From assembly GCA_012744275.1 (NCBI GenBank), contig JAAYIE010000060.1:45026-109025 (forward strand): DNA of 64,000 nt. Reading direction: 5' to 3'. The position numbers were made by a program, and so were the translations under genes. Below the pieces are notes generated by a model. The model saw only the letters and a list, made by a program, of their open reading frames with translations. It had not been told where the DNA came from and made no database searches. Every line of letters starts with the position of its first letter. Within the stretch, counting starts at the first letter, position 1. Below, piece by piece: positions 30,076 through 41,292 of this stretch. Source of the DNA: Desulfobulbaceae bacterium. GTDB lineage: Bacteria; Desulfobacterota; Desulfobulbia; Desulfobulbales; Desulfobulbaceae.

Positions 30076-33000
30076 ATGGAACACTTGGCCAACCAGCACC
30101 ATGCTTACAAACCCGTCCATAAAGTTCGTTTTGTTACCGCAACCTCCCTTTTTGACGGGCATGACGCCACCATCAACATCATGCGTCGTATCCTTCAGGC
30201 AAGCGGGGTGGAGGTAATCCACCTCGGTCATAACCGCTCAGTACAGGAAATTGTCAACGCTGCTCTGCAGGAAGATGTACAGGGCATTGCCATCACGTCC
30301 TACCAGGGGGGTCACGTCGAGTTTTTCAAGTATATGATCGATTTGTTACGGGAGGGGGGTGGAGAGAAAATCAAGGTGTTTGGCGGCGGTGGTGGGGTAA
30401 TCGTGCCTGAGGAACTGGAAGAACTGCATGCCTACGGTGTTACCCGCATCTATACGCCGGAAAATGGTCAGAATATGGGCCTGCAGGGGATGATTAACGA
30501 AGTGATTGCACTTGCGGATACGGATCTTTCTTCTCTGGCGCCTCAAGGCGCGGATGCGGTTGTGGCGGCGCTGCAGAGCGGCAAGAGACGGGCGTTGGCC
30601 CAGATTATCACCTCCCTGGAAAATGGTGCATACAGCGGAGAGTTGTGCCAACATCTCAAGGACACCGCCAGTACGAAGAAAACGCCTGTTTTGGGGATTA
30701 CCGGTACCGGTGGGGCCGGAAAATCGTCCCTTACTGATGAGCTGGTACGGCGTTTTCGTCTGGACCAAGACGACGGCCTCAAGCTGGCCATCATCAGCAT
30801 CGATCCTTCCCGCAAGCGCACCGGTGGCGCACTGTTGGGCGACCGCATCCGCATGAATGCCATTGAGCATCCCAACATTTTCATGCGTTCGCTTGCCACC
30901 CGTGAAACCGGCAGTGAAATTTCTGCTGCCCTGCCCGAGGTAATCGCGGCCTGTAAACTTTCCGGATTTGACCTGATCATTGTGGAAACCTCTGGTATCG
31001 GCCAGGGTAATGCCGCCATAGTCCCGCATGTGGATGTTTCCTTGTATGTGATGACCCCGGAATTCGGAGCCGCCTCGCAGCTTGAGAAAATCGACATGCT
31101 TGATTTTGCTCATTTTGTGGCGATCAATAAGTTTGACCGCAGCGGTGCCGAAGATGCACTCAGGGATGTGCGCAAGCAGTATCAGCGTAACCAGGCTGCC
31201 TTTTCCACGCCGCCTGAGCAGATGCCGGTTTTTCCCACCATTGCTGCTCGTTTCAATGATGAGGGGGTGACTGCGCTTTTTCAGGCCATGTCGCCCAAAC
31301 TGCATGAATTGGGACTGCAACTGCAGCCGGGCAAGCTTCCGCAAACCCAGGTCCCTTCCTCATCAGGGTATCGGGCCGTTGTGCCAGCTGAGCGGAGCCG
31401 CTATTTGGCAGAAATTGCAGATGAGGTGCGCGGTTACCATGCTAAGACGGAACGGCGGGTCAAAAAAATACGGGAGTTGCAAGCATTGGCTGTGGCCAGG
31501 GACGTGCTTGAGGCCGAGGGAAAAAGCACTGAAGGGTTTGCCAAGCTTATTGCTGACAGGGAAAATGATCTTGCCCCCGGAGCAAAGAAGTTGCTGAATG
31601 AATGGCAGGATTTGGCCAGCCAGTATGCCGGCGAAGAGCATGTGGTGCAAATTCGCGACAAGGAAATCCGCACCAAACTAACCCGCACCTCGCTTTCTGG
31701 CTCTACTATTCGCAAGGTCTATTTGCCGCGCTTTGAAGACCGTGGAGAACTGTACCAATTTTTGCGCAAGGAACATCTGCCTGGTTATTTTCCTTTTACG
31801 GCCGGGGTATTCCCCTTTAAGCGTGAAAATGAAGATCCTACCCGCATGTTTGCCGGTGAGGGTGATGCCTTTCGGACCAACAGGCGTTTTAAGACGGTAA
31901 GTGCGGGCATGCCGGCGCATAGGCTGTCTACAGCCTTTGATTCAGCAACCCTGTACGGTTGCGATCCGGATGAGCGCCCCGATATTTACGGCAAAATCGG
32001 CAACTCCGGGGTTTCCATTGCTACCCTGGATGACATGAAGGTGCTCTATGATGGCTTTGACCTGTGCGCGCCCAGCACATCGGTTTCCATGACCATTAAT
32101 GGGCCGGCCCCCATTATTCTAGCCTGTTTTTTTAATACCGCCTTGGATCAGCAGCTTGAGCGCTTTGCAACCCAGCACGGACGGCAGCCCACTGCCGAGG
32201 AGATTGCCGATATCCGCTGCCGGGTATTTTCCACGGTACGTGGCACAGTGCAGGCCGATATTCTCAAGGAAGATCAGGGGCAGAACACCTGCATCTTCTC
32301 CACCGAATTCGCCCTTAAAATGATGGGCGACATCCAGGAGTATTTTGTCCAGCACCAGGTGCGCAATTTTTACTCGGTCTCCATCTCCGGCTATCATATT
32401 GCCGAAGCCGGGGCTAACCCGATCTCACAGCTCGCCTTCACCCTGGCCAATGGTTTTACCTATGTGGAGGCGTATCTGGCGCGCGGTATGCACATTGATG
32501 ACTTCGCGCCCAACCTGAGCTTCTTTTTCTCCAACGGCATGGAACCTGAATATTCGGTGATTGGCCGGGTAGCACGGCGCATCTGGGCCGTGGCCATGAA
32601 GCACAAATACGGTGGTAATGAGCGCTCACAGAAACTGAAATACCATATCCAGACCTCTGGCCGCTCCCTCCATGCCCAGGAGATGGCCTTCAACGATATC
32701 CGTACCACGCTGCAGGCCCTAATTGCCATTTATGATAACTGCAACAGCCTTCATACCAATGCCTACGATGAGGCCATCACCACCCCTTCCGAGGAATCAG
32801 TGCGCAGGGCCATGGCTATTCAGTTGATCATTAACCGTGAATGGGGCCTGGCTATGACCGAAAATCCCAATCAGGGTGCCTTTGTTATCGATGAGCTGAC
32901 CGATCTGGTCGAAGAGGCGGTCCTTAAGGAATTTGAGGCCATTGCAACCCGTGGTGGTGTGCTGGGCGCCATGGAAACCGGTTATCAGCGCAGCAAAATC

Positions 33001-33336
33001 CAGGAAGAATCCCTCTACTACGAGCACAAAAAGCATGATGGCTCATACCCCATAATAGGGGTCAACACCTTCCGCAACCCCAAGGGAGAGGTGCCAATTG
33101 AAATTGAGCTTGCCCGTTCCACTGAGGAGGAAAAGCAATCTCAAATCAAGCGCTTGCGTGATTTCCAAGAACGGAACCGGGAGGCTGCCGGACCCATGCT
33201 GGAGCGGCTCAGGCAAACTGTGATCAACAATGGCAATGTCTTTGCCGATCTCATTGATGCCGTGCAGGTTTGTTCCTTAGGGCAGATCACTGCGGCGCTC
33301 TATGAGGTGGGCGGGCAATACCGGCGATCCATGTAG
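30076..33336 (+). CDS. icmF: Fused isobutyryl-CoA mutase IcmF (B12 domain - MeaB-like GTPase - mutase catalytic domain)
   Basis: B12 domain ([15 protein letters not shown]...), P-loop [18 protein letters not shown], mutase core [35 protein letters not shown]; 1086 aa with IcmF domain order. Confidence 0.92.
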   Translation: MEHLANQHHAYKPVHKVRFVTATSLFDGHDATINIMRRILQASGVEVIHLGHNRSVQEIVNAALQEDVQGIAITSYQGGHVEFFKYMIDLLREGGGEKIKVFGGGGGVIVPEELEELHAYGVTRIYTPENGQNMGLQGMINEVIALADTDLSSLAPQGADAVVAALQSGKRRALAQIITSLENGAYSGELCQHLKDTASTKKTPVLGITGTGGAGKSSLTDELVRRFRLDQDDGLKLAIISIDPSRKRTGGALLGDRIRMNAIEHPNIFMRSLATRETGSEISAALPEVIAACKLSGFDLIIVETSGIGQGNAAIVPHVDVSLYVMTPEFGAASQLEKIDMLDFAHFVAINKFDRSGAEDALRDVRKQYQRNQAAFSTPPEQMPVFPTIAARFNDEGVTALFQAMSPKLHELGLQLQPGKLPQTQVPSSSGYRAVVPAERSRYLAEIADEVRGYHAKTERRVKKIRELQALAVARDVLEAEGKSTEGFAKLIADRENDLAPGAKKLLNEWQDLASQYAGEEHVVQIRDKEIRTKLTRTSLSGSTIRKVYLPRFEDRGELYQFLRKEHLPGYFPFTAGVFPFKRENEDPTRMFAGEGDAFRTNRRFKTVSAGMPAHRLSTAFDSATLYGCDPDERPDIYGKIGNSGVSIATLDDMKVLYDGFDLCAPSTSVSMTINGPAPIILACFFNTALDQQLERFATQHGRQPTAEEIADIRCRVFSTVRGTVQADILKEDQGQNTCIFSTEFALKMMGDIQEYFVQHQVRNFYSVSISGYHIAEAGANPISQLAFTLANGFTYVEAYLARGMHIDDFAPNLSFFFSNGMEPEYSVIGRVARRIWAVAMKHKYGGNERSQKLKYHIQTSGRSLHAQEMAFNDIRTTLQALIAIYDNCNSLHTNAYDEAITTPSEESVRRAMAIQLIINREWGLAMTENPNQGAFVIDELTDLVEEAVLKEFEAIATRGGVLGAMETGYQRSKIQEESLYYEHKKHDGSYPIIGVNTFRNPKGEVPIEIELARSTEEEKQSQIKRLRDFQERNREAAGPMLERLRQTVINNGNVFADLIDAVQVCSLGQITAALYEVGGQYRRSM

Positions 33337-33387
33337 GGTGGTTTTGCTAGCATAAACAATGAAACGCTGGTTCTGCCCGCTGTATCC

Positions 33388-34758
33388 GTGGCGAGGGCTG
33401 TTTTTTGCCTAACCCTGTTCTCCAGGGGAAAGCCACGCCCTGCACCGGGCACAACCAGCAAACAGGAACGAGCCTTGCCGATAAGCCTCTCCAGTTTTTC
33501 CGAGATCGCGGCGCGTGTTGGCCCATCTCCTGTGGTGGTCGTCCACTCGGCCTTTGCCGAGCCACAAAGGCTTTTGCAACAATTTGCCGAGGCAGCACCG
33601 CTCTTCCATGGGGCACGGCTCTACTGCCTCATGCCTATGGTAGTGCCACCCTATGCCCGGGCTGGTGCGATTCAGCATTTCAAGGTAACAACCTTCATGC
33701 CCGGCGCAGGGTTGCGGCAAGCGGTAAATAAGGGGCAGGCCCGGGTTGAACCTTGCAACTTTGCCGCAATCCCGCAGCTGTTCAGTTCCGGAAAAGTCCG
33801 TGCCAATCTCCTTTTGCTGCAGGTCTCTCCTTCCGATGCCTCCGGGCAGGTATCTTTAGGAATTTCGATTGACTATGTGGCTGCGGTGCTGGCGCAAAAA
33901 CCACTGGTGGTGGCTCAAGTCAACCCCCGCATGCCTGTCACTTCAGGCAATACTTGTCTGCCTGTATCAGCGCTTGATTATGTGCTGCACCATGAAGAGG
34001 ATTTGGTGGACACCGGCACAGCAAGTAGCGGCGATGAGGTAGACCAGGCCATTGCCAGACACGTGGCTGGGCTGATTGAACCTGGAGATGTGCTGCAGGT
34101 GGGGATTGGTACCTTGCCGGATTTGGTGCTCGGACACCTTGAGCATCTGCATAATCTGGGATGCCATACCGGTATTCTTTCTGCAGGCTGGCAAAAGCTA
34201 ATTGAAAACGGCGTAGTTAACAACAGTACGAAGAAACACTTTCGCGGCATAAGCATTGCCACCATGGCAGGCGGCAATCGCTGCTTTTACGATTTTTTGC
34301 ACCGCAATGGAGCAATCGAATTCCACCCCTGTTCCCTAACCCACAATCTAAAAACGCTGGTAACCATTGACGGTCTCTGTGCCATTAACAGTGTATTGCA
34401 GATGGATCTGGCAGGGAATTGCAACGCAGAGGGTGTTGATGGCCGTGTTATTGCTGCCCCTGGGGGATTGCCGGATTTTGCCCAGGGTGCCTCAGGGGCT
34501 GTACGCGGCAAAAGCATTATAGCGCTACGCTCCAGTTTTATTCACCGGCAGAGTGGAAAGAGGCAGGGTAATATTGTAGCTAGTTTTAACGCTAGCACAC
34601 CAATTTCCTTAAGCTGTCAGTACGTTGACTATGCCATTTCCGAATATGGGGTAGCTGCACTCCGAGGGCTGTCGCCCACGCAGCGCGCAAAAGCGCTCAT
34701 TGCCATAGCCCATCCAGAACATCGACACCAGCTGCGCCAGCAGAAGAAACAGCACTAA
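33388..34758 (+). CDS. Acetyl-CoA hydrolase/CoA-transferase family protein
   Basis: LQVSPSDASGQVSLGISIDY, PGDVLQVGIGTLPDLVLGHL, NCNAEGVDGRVIAAPGGLPDFAQGA, VDYAISEYGVAALRGLSPTQRAKALIAIAHPEHR. The start is probably internal to the ORF-track start. Confidence 0.85.
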   Translation: MARAVFCLTLFSRGKPRPAPGTTSKQERALPISLSSFSEIAARVGPSPVVVVHSAFAEPQRLLQQFAEAAPLFHGARLYCLMPMVVPPYARAGAIQHFKVTTFMPGAGLRQAVNKGQARVEPCNFAAIPQLFSSGKVRANLLLLQVSPSDASGQVSLGISIDYVAAVLAQKPLVVAQVNPRMPVTSGNTCLPVSALDYVLHHEEDLVDTGTASSGDEVDQAIARHVAGLIEPGDVLQVGIGTLPDLVLGHLEHLHNLGCHTGILSAGWQKLIENGVVNNSTKKHFRGISIATMAGGNRCFYDFLHRNGAIEFHPCSLTHNLKTLVTIDGLCAINSVLQMDLAGNCNAEGVDGRVIAAPGGLPDFAQGASGAVRGKSIIALRSSFIHRQSGKRQGNIVASFNASTPISLSCQYVDYAISEYGVAALRGLSPTQRAKALIAIAHPEHRHQLRQQKKQH

Positions 34759-34988
34759 CTAGCGAACCGTTATAATACTTGAACAGAGAAAGAAAGTGCC
34801 AGCGAAGGGAGCAGCGTTAAAGGGCAGAAAATTACAGAATTGAAGGAATCGAAAAGATGCCCTGTTGGGTAGACGAGAAAAGCGACCAAACCTACACGAG
34901 CCTTGAACGTCTGGCAGATGCATGGGAAGTGTGTGCTGGTTGGGCTAATGCAGTGAAATGGCCTGAGGTTGATAGGTAAAATAAAAAA

Positions 34989-35020
34989 CAACCCCGGCAG
35001 ATGATCTCTGCCGGGGTTTA
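34989..35020. terminator. Rho-independent terminator
   Basis: aaccccggcag-atgatct-ctgccggggttt with flanking A/T tracts. Confidence 0.75.
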
Positions 35021-35088
35021 TAATTTGGGCTTTCAGTAAATAAACTTTTACTCTATTTCCACCAATACCGATAACCACTTGATTTTAC

Positions 35089-35175
35089 TGGTGCCGGAGG
35101 TCGGAATCGAACCGACATGGGGTCGCCCCCGCTGGATTTTGAGTCCAGTGCGTCTACCAATTTCACCACTCCGGC
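35089..35175 (-). tRNA. tRNA-Leu(CAA)
   Basis: Reverse complement GCCGGAGTGGTGAAATTGGTAGACGCACTGGACTCAAAATCCAGCGGGGGCGACCCCATGTCGGTTCGATTCCGACCTCCGGCACCA; acceptor stem GCCGGAG/CTCCGGC, long variable arm, anticodon CAA, encoded CCA. Confidence 0.96.
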
Positions 35176-35315
35176 AAATTAATTACTGATCTAACCAAGG
35201 CTCCTTACCGCACCAGTGTTTTTGTTGTCAAGTCCGAAAGTGCTTAAACGACAAAAACAAAAGTTACCACCAGTCGATTGCACAGCGATGGAACTGCCTT
35301 TGCTGAACGATCGTA

Positions 35316-36140
35316 TCATTTTACATAATGGATTGGAGCATTCTCGTGCTGCACGCCCCTTTCATAGCGGACAGCCGCCTTGCCAAATAGCATAGCATAG
35401 CCTATTTGGTGATTTTCGGGCAAGGCTAGTACAGGCTGTAAACGTGACAGGAGCGTTTCAATCGCCAGATAGGCAAGTCCAGCCCAAACCGTGCCAACCT
35501 GGCAAGCCTGCGCGTACAGTTCAAAATAGCTTAGCGCAATGAGACAGTCCTGCATTGGGGTAGGCGCACCCTTGGGCGCTGAGGCAAGAACAAGATGGGG
35601 CGCATCCCGAAAGATGATGTCCTTTTTTTCCTTCTGCCATGCTTGGACAAAGGGAAGAAAACGCTCCATGTGCGCTGGCAGGGTTTTGTTCGCCCCAAGC
35701 TCTTCCAAGCCATTGAGGACGGTTTCACGGAACTGCTGCAGTTTTGCCCGGGTATCAATTACTGTAAAGCGCACCTGCCTGGCATTAACGCCAGTAGGCG
35801 CGTGCCATGCGGTTGCAAGCAGGCGGTTAATTAGCTCAGGGCTCAGATCATCCTCAGCATACTGGCGCACAGAGCGCCGACCTTTGATCAGCGCCTCCAT
35901 TTGCTCTGGAACGGGAAGCTTTGAGGCCAGGGGAACACTGTTTGCAGGGTTGAGTCCCAGGATAGACAGTGCGCCGGTGGGGCAGACTGCCAGACAGTGC
36001 TGGCAACGATAGCATAGCTCTTCCTTGTCTGCCGGGATGACAGGGCCCTTGTCTCCCATGGAGATGATTTTTGTCGGACAGTCTTCGCTACAGGCTCCGC
36101 ATTGAATGCAGGCGGCTGAATCTACGCTAAATTGTAGCAT
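35316..36140 (-). CDS. Nitroreductase-family protein with N-terminal 2x[4Fe-4S] ferredoxin domain
   Basis: CIQCGACSEDCPTKII and CYRCQHCLAVCPTGAL, then RRSVRQYAEDDLSPELINRLLATAWHAPTGVNARQVRF. Confidence 0.92.
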   Translation of the reverse strand: MLQFSVDSAACIQCGACSEDCPTKIISMGDKGPVIPADKEELCYRCQHCLAVCPTGALSILGLNPANSVPLASKLPVPEQMEALIKGRRSVRQYAEDDLSPELINRLLATAWHAPTGVNARQVRFTVIDTRAKLQQFRETVLNGLEELGANKTLPAHMERFLPFVQAWQKEKKDIIFRDAPHLVLASAPKGAPTPMQDCLIALSYFELYAQACQVGTVWAGLAYLAIETLLSRLQPVLALPENHQIGYAMLFGKAAVRYERGVQHENAPIHYVK

Positions 36141-36287
36141 GAAATTCTCTTAGGGATAAGCTTGAGTGTAGGTGTGACACTCCCACGGGGGGAGTAGGCC
36201 TGCTTCCAGGTACGCAACCAACAGCAACTGGACATAACCAAGAGCACAGTGCCGTGCTGCAGGCAAGGCGAGGGCCAAGGCGCGCCG

Positions 36288-37535
36288 TCACAGGCCTGGA
36301 ATGCCTATATGCTGCACACGTACAGCGTTAATTCCTTCCTCGTAAGGCAAAAGACGTTTTTCCACCCGGTTGATGCGAAAGGCCAGGGCATACGCCAGCA
36401 CCCGGATCGGATAGTTTCTCGGTTTTTCCTGCAGGTAGGGCTGGATGGTGGTGAAGTCTGCGGCACTGTACCGCTGCATGATATCACGTAAACCACCATT
36501 GGCCGGACCGATATTGTAGGCCAAAAGACCCAGCACCATGTTACCATTCATCTGGGCCAAATAATAGCGCAAGGTTGCGGCCGCGGCGAAGGTGTTGTGC
36601 CGGTGTACGGCCATGTCGGCGCTGTCACTTCCGAGATGCTTCTGGGCCTGATCTCTTGCCTGTACAGGAATTTTGGTGATTTGAAAGAGGCCTTGCCCTC
36701 CGTCTGCACTGGGGCGGGGATAGAATGAGGACTCCGCTGCAGCAAGTCCATGGAGGATATCCGGATCCAGCCTGAAAATACGGGCAGCTTCCTCAATATC
36801 TGCCGCATACACTTCGGCTCGCACCAGCATTTTATTCATTTCTCCGGCATCCAAACGGCGATAGGCGGCAAATATTTGATGGCGCAGGGTAATTGTGCGT
36901 ATTTCCTCCTTACCGCCGACCAGGATGCGGAATTGTGCCAAGGGCCGGACGAAATACTGTGCATGGTGCAAATAGGCGATGCAGGTCGCCAGCACCAGGG
37001 CCAGGAGCGGTGCAAGCACGATGTGTTGGCGGGCAAGGGTGTTTCGCAGTGGCCACCAGACACGCAAGAGCAATGCTCCGGCCAGAAAGGCAGCCAGCGT
37101 GGCAAGGGCAAAGGGAAGCAAATGATACCAAAAGCTTGTTCCGGTAAGATATTCGGCTGCGTACCCGAGCAGCACCATAAGGGTTAAGACACCGGCATAG
37201 AGATATGCGCCTGTTTCAATGCCGATGCGCAGAAGCCTGGCGAATAGCGGATACAGGGAAAGTCGCTTCTTTTTTGTCCTGGTGACTCGTTGTTTTTTTC
37301 TTGGAGGGGAAGTTTTGGCAAGCTTTGGCACAGATCCAGCAGGTTGCTTGTCACTCTTGGTGTTGTTTTTTGGAGAGGAGTTTTTTTTGCTCGGTGAATT
37401 CCCTGGCTTGGAGGGCTTGGCGCTTGGTCTTTTGTTAGCTGGTGCAGTAGTGGACGCGGCCTGCGGCACTATTTGTGCAGACGCTTTAGAGGGCGTTGCG
37501 GAGCACTCCAACGGGATCTTTTTTTTAGTCGCCAA
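36288..37535 (-). CDS. Membrane-anchored lytic transglycosylase (SLT domain)
   Basis: Lys/Pro/Ser-rich N-terminus, two TM segments, SLT-like ILHGLAAAESSFYPRPSADGGQGLFQI...HNTFAAAATLRYYLAQMNGNMVLGLLAYNIGP. Confidence 0.82.
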   Translation of the reverse strand: MATKKKIPLECSATPSKASAQIVPQAASTTAPANKRPSAKPSKPGNSPSKKNSSPKNNTKSDKQPAGSVPKLAKTSPPRKKQRVTRTKKKRLSLYPLFARLLRIGIETGAYLYAGVLTLMVLLGYAAEYLTGTSFWYHLLPFALATLAAFLAGALLLRVWWPLRNTLARQHIVLAPLLALVLATCIAYLHHAQYFVRPLAQFRILVGGKEEIRTITLRHQIFAAYRRLDAGEMNKMLVRAEVYAADIEEAARIFRLDPDILHGLAAAESSFYPRPSADGGQGLFQITKIPVQARDQAQKHLGSDSADMAVHRHNTFAAAATLRYYLAQMNGNMVLGLLAYNIGPANGGLRDIMQRYSAADFTTIQPYLQEKPRNYPIRVLAYALAFRINRVEKRLLPYEEGINAVRVQHIGIPGL

Positions 37536-37686
37536 AAATCTGTGTATCAGTTTATCAGTGTACGCAAATTATGTGCACGCCCTGTGCTTCCAATTCCATA
37601 GCAAAGATGTTGCCAGGCGTGTGCCCATACCGAATCAGATAGCGCATTGGGGTAAAGTAGGCATAAAGGATATACCGCTGCACTAT

Positions 37687-38223
37687 TCAGGATTGATTGC
37701 GATCGGGGAAAAAGGCCTGCTTCAGGCGTACCAGAAAACCCGGCTGCCGTTGCGCCTGAATTTCCAGGATTGCTGCCTGAACATTATTTTTATAAGCTTT
37801 GGGGCTCTGGGCGTGCGCCTTCGTATCTTCTAAAAATTTCTTCACCGATTCGACATAACCCCGGTCATCACCACGGACATGATTGTAGAGCCAGCGAACC
37901 AGCGTGGTGTGCAGTTCGTTGGAGATATCTTCATCAGCTTCAAAGCGCGCCTGAAATTCCGGAATTTTTTTGGCGAACAGTTCGTGTACACGCCGGTGTG
38001 GGCCCAGGAAGCGATAACGGGCATCTTCCATTAAAGCTTCTTCAAAAGTAAAATGCGAAAGGATGCAGTCTACCACTTCGGTGAAAACCGTGGCAACCGT
38101 ATCCTTGTCCTTGCGCATCCTGGCTTCCTGCATCTGATTCACCAGGTGGACAATGCGCTTATGCTGCGTGTCTATTTCGAGTATACCGGTTTCTAATTCC
38201 GGTCCCCATTCCATTTTTTCCAT
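37687..38223 (-). CDS. Bacteriohemerythrin-like protein
   Basis: WGPELETGILEIDTQHKRIVHLVNQM, HFTFEEALMEDARY, HRRVHELF (hemerythrin ligand pattern); start ATG 38223. Confidence 0.88.
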   Translation of the reverse strand: MEKMEWGPELETGILEIDTQHKRIVHLVNQMQEARMRKDKDTVATVFTEVVDCILSHFTFEEALMEDARYRFLGPHRRVHELFAKKIPEFQARFEADEDISNELHTTLVRWLYNHVRGDDRGYVESVKKFLEDTKAHAQSPKAYKNNVQAAILEIQAQRQPGFLVRLKQAFFPDRNQS

Positions 38224-38381
38224 TGGCCTTCCTTTTGAGTGCTGTGTTGGTTGGACAGGTTTGGTGGTTATGATAAATAACAGATAGTTTAAACAGGGTA
38301 AATGTGATCTTTTATAAAAATCATACAAAATATTTTCCTTAGGCGTGATACAAAAAATTGATATCAGAAAAATTATATTAA

Positions 38382-38440
38382 ATATCAGTGCTGTCTCACA
38401 GATTTTTCCATAGGGAAAATCTGTGAGACAGCACTGATAT
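38382..38440. repeat. 59-nt near-perfect palindrome (~28-bp stem)
   Basis: atatcagtgctgtctcacagatttttccatagggaaaatctgtgagacagcactgatat; arms complementary throughout apart from one T/G pair, tiny loop. Confidence 0.9.
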
Positions 38441-38656
38441 GGTTCCCAAGGTTGACTTCATCGTGTCGCAGCTATACTTATACATAAACGCCGCACAAAA
38501 AAAATTAAGAAAACTGATGGTTAGCATGTTGACCTGTGAACGGGATTGAGCAGTCAGCATATGTTAGCTTGATTGAATATGCGGGCTGTTCTTGACTATG
38601 TTAAGCACGTTGATGTGCTGCGGCACCATGCATCGAACTTCAATCAGGAGGAAAAC

Positions 38657-38866
38657 ATGGCAGCACCGGAAGAAATGTATCAGTGCCAGATAAGCAACTG
38701 TAACTGGATTTATGACCCGGACAAGGGCGACCCCAAGGGCGGAATCAAGCCGGGCGTGGCCTTTAAAGACCTGCCCGATACCTGGGTCTGCCCAAGTTGC
38801 GGGGCCACCAAAAAAAGCTTCCGGCCCCTGGCTGGCCCGGGCTCAGTAGTGGCAGAAGGAATCTAA
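38657..38866 (+). CDS. Rubredoxin with CX4C N-terminal motif
   Basis: [61 protein letters not shown] aggaggaaaac. Confidence 0.92.
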   Translation: MAAPEEMYQCQISNCNWIYDPDKGDPKGGIKPGVAFKDLPDTWVCPSCGATKKSFRPLAGPGSVVAEGI

Positions 38867-38981
38867 ACTTGTGCATTGCCTTCCCAGCTCTGGCGGTATC
38901 GCCGGGGCTGGGATAAGGATGCTTGAAAATGAACGCTGTAACGAAAAGTAGGAACAGTTGGTCCTGATAGTGCTGTAATTT

Positions 38982-40334
38982 TTAGCGACGTTCCGCCCGC
39001 AGGATCACATTACACAGATTTTGGGCAAGTTCATCAATCAGTTTCGCATCTTCCCCCTCCACCATCACACGAATCACCGGTTCGGTGCCCGAAGGCCGCA
39101 CCAGGACGCGTCCATTAGCACCTAGTTGCGCCTGTGCCGCTTGCATGGCCTCGGAAAAATCCGGTATATCGTCTGGAGCAACACGCTTTGCCATGCGCAC
39201 ATTGTGCAGTACCTGGGGGTAGGGGGTCATGACAGAGGCGAGCTCAGAGAGTCGCTTCTCCTTCCGGATCATGATGGCCAAGAGTTGCAGAGCAGCGAGA
39301 ACACCATCACCAGTGGTGTTGTGGTCAAGAAAGATAAGGTGGCCCGACTGCTCGCCGCCGAAGTTGCAGCGCTGCTTACGCAGCGTTTCCACCACATAGC
39401 GATCGCCCACCTGGCAGCGGCACAAGTAGCCACCCATCTGCTGCATGGCCAGTTCCAGGCCCACATTACTCATAACCGTGGCTACCAGGGTTCTTTTGCG
39501 CAATTTACGCTGATGCAGCAACTCCTGCGCGCAAATGGCCATGATCTGGTCGCCGTTAACGATGTTACCTTTTTCGTCGCAGACAATGAGCCGGTCGGCG
39601 TCGCCATCCAGGGCAAGGCCGATATCCGCTCCCAGTTCCCGTACCTTTTGCGCCATATGCTCCGGATGGAGCGCACCGCATTGGTGGTTGATATTGATCC
39701 CGTCGGGAGCAGTGCCCAGGGTGCTTACCTTGGCACCCAGCTCAGTGAATACGTGTGGGGCAACCTTGTAAGCCGCGCCGTGGGCACAGTCGAGTACAAT
39801 GTGAAAATCGTCCAGCGTATATTTTTTAGGAAAGGTATTTTTGAGTGCGACAATGTAGCGGCCACTGGCATCATCCACCCGAATGGCCCGGCCTACCTCC
39901 TCGGCAACTGGCCTGAGCGCCGCCATTTTTTGTGAGAAAATAAGTTTCTCGATCTCAAGCTCCACATGATCTGGCAGTTTAAAGCCGTCTGCGGAAAATA
40001 TTTTGATCCCGTTGTCCTGGAAGGGATTGTGTGAAGCGGAAATAACCACTCCGGCATCGGCACGCATGGAGGTGGTGATAAAGGCTATACCCGGCGTGGG
40101 TAAAGGGCCCACCAAGAGCACATTTACCCCCATGGAGCAAATACCGGCGGCCAGGGCGTTTTCCAGCATATAGCCGGAGAGCCGTGTGTCTTTGCCGATA
40201 ACAATCCTGTTGCTCCTGCTGTTGTCCTTAACGATAAAGGCGATGGCCCGCCCGATCTGCATGGCGATTTCCGTGGTCATTGGCTCGATGTTGGCCACAC
40301 CGCGCACGCCGTCTGTGCCGAAGAGTTTTCTCAT
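38982..40334 (-). CDS. glmM: Phosphoglucosamine mutase
   Basis: [59 protein letters not shown]; start 40334. Confidence 0.96.
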   Translation of the reverse strand: MRKLFGTDGVRGVANIEPMTTEIAMQIGRAIAFIVKDNSRSNRIVIGKDTRLSGYMLENALAAGICSMGVNVLLVGPLPTPGIAFITTSMRADAGVVISASHNPFQDNGIKIFSADGFKLPDHVELEIEKLIFSQKMAALRPVAEEVGRAIRVDDASGRYIVALKNTFPKKYTLDDFHIVLDCAHGAAYKVAPHVFTELGAKVSTLGTAPDGININHQCGALHPEHMAQKVRELGADIGLALDGDADRLIVCDEKGNIVNGDQIMAICAQELLHQRKLRKRTLVATVMSNVGLELAMQQMGGYLCRCQVGDRYVVETLRKQRCNFGGEQSGHLIFLDHNTTGDGVLAALQLLAIMIRKEKRLSELASVMTPYPQVLHNVRMAKRVAPDDIPDFSEAMQAAQAQLGANGRVLVRPSGTEPVIRVMVEGEDAKLIDELAQNLCNVILRAERR

Positions 40335-40347
40335 GGAATATCCTGCG

Positions 40348-41292
40348 TTAATTTGCCCTGCTGAGACGCGCCTGCTCGGGCCGTACGGAAAGAATGTTGA
40401 TCGCCGTGTGATTGGGCAGGCTAACGGCCTCAACCCGCACCGGCGCGTTACCCTGTTCATCCGCCTCAATGGCGCTGGCCGAGGCACGAAACAGCATGTT
40501 TAACTCCGGGGTTTCCCGCGCCACCCTGGAGGGAATTTCAGCCTCCACACTTACCATGGTCGGCTCCACTTGGGTATTTTTATCAGCCTGTTTCAGATTG
40601 ATGGGGATATAGTGTACAGTACGCCGGGTCATCGGTTCCTTAATGAGGATCTCTGCCCCCACCACGGTTTCACCGATGAGCTGCAGCAGGACGTCACTCA
40701 AGACCAGGCGAACAGGTACCTGGCTCGTCTGGGTGAGTCCGCCCACATCAATGGTAGTGGTGTTGATGGATTGCACCTTGTTGAGCAGGGTGCTTGGCCC
40801 ATTAACCCTGATGACTTCAGGACTCAGCCGTATCCCCTCCAAAGAAAAGCCGCTGGCCGGTTCGCCCGTAGTCTTGGCTACAATCGGAATGTTCTTTTCC
40901 ATGAGCTTGTCTACCAGCAGGGTGATATTGGCGGGTTGCACCCGCTGCACAGTTATACTGCGAGGGAAGGGGATCGATTCGGGGGGGTTTTGGATGACCA
41001 CCGGGCCGGGCTGGGTGTCTGCCAGATTCACCGGCCGTGAGATGTTTTGCTGCTGCATCTCCTGCAAAAGCCGCTTAGGCCCCCGCACTGACACTTCCAA
41101 ATCTTTTCGGAACTGATTGGCAATAACCATGTTAGGTGGCAGATTGCGCATTTCCAGCGGCACAGTCAGAACCATGTCAACCTGATCTTCAGCAACAATG
41201 CCGTACCACAAGGTAATGCCGATGAAAAGAGCGAGTAGCTTGAGCGGCCAATTTTGGACGATCAGGCTGTAATCAGGCGTTTTATGCTGCAT
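40348..41292 (-). CDS. cdaR: YbbR-domain protein CdaR-like regulator of diadenylate cyclase
   Basis: N-terminal TM, repeated YbbR-like segments; between glmM and cdaA in the conserved cdaA-cdaR-glmM order. Confidence 0.85.
   Translation of the reverse strand: MQHKTPDYSLIVQNWPLKLLALFIGITLWYGIVAEDQVDMVLTVPLEMRNLPPNMVIANQFRKDLEVSVRGPKRLLQEMQQQNISRPVNLADTQPGPVVIQNPPESIPFPRSITVQRVQPANITLLVDKLMEKNIPIVAKTTGEPASGFSLEGIRLSPEVIRVNGPSTLLNKVQSINTTTIDVGGLTQTSQVPVRLVLSDVLLQLIGETVVGAEILIKEPMTRRTVHYIPINLKQADKNTQVEPTMVSVEAEIPSRVARETPELNMLFRASASAIEADEQGNAPVRVEAVSLPNHTAINILSVRPEQARLSRAN

Noticed and set aside
37590-37700. Possible sixth copy of the dispersed element (attccatagcaaagatgttgccagg...)
   Set aside because: Only the first ~25 nt resemble other copies and no matching distal terminus was found.
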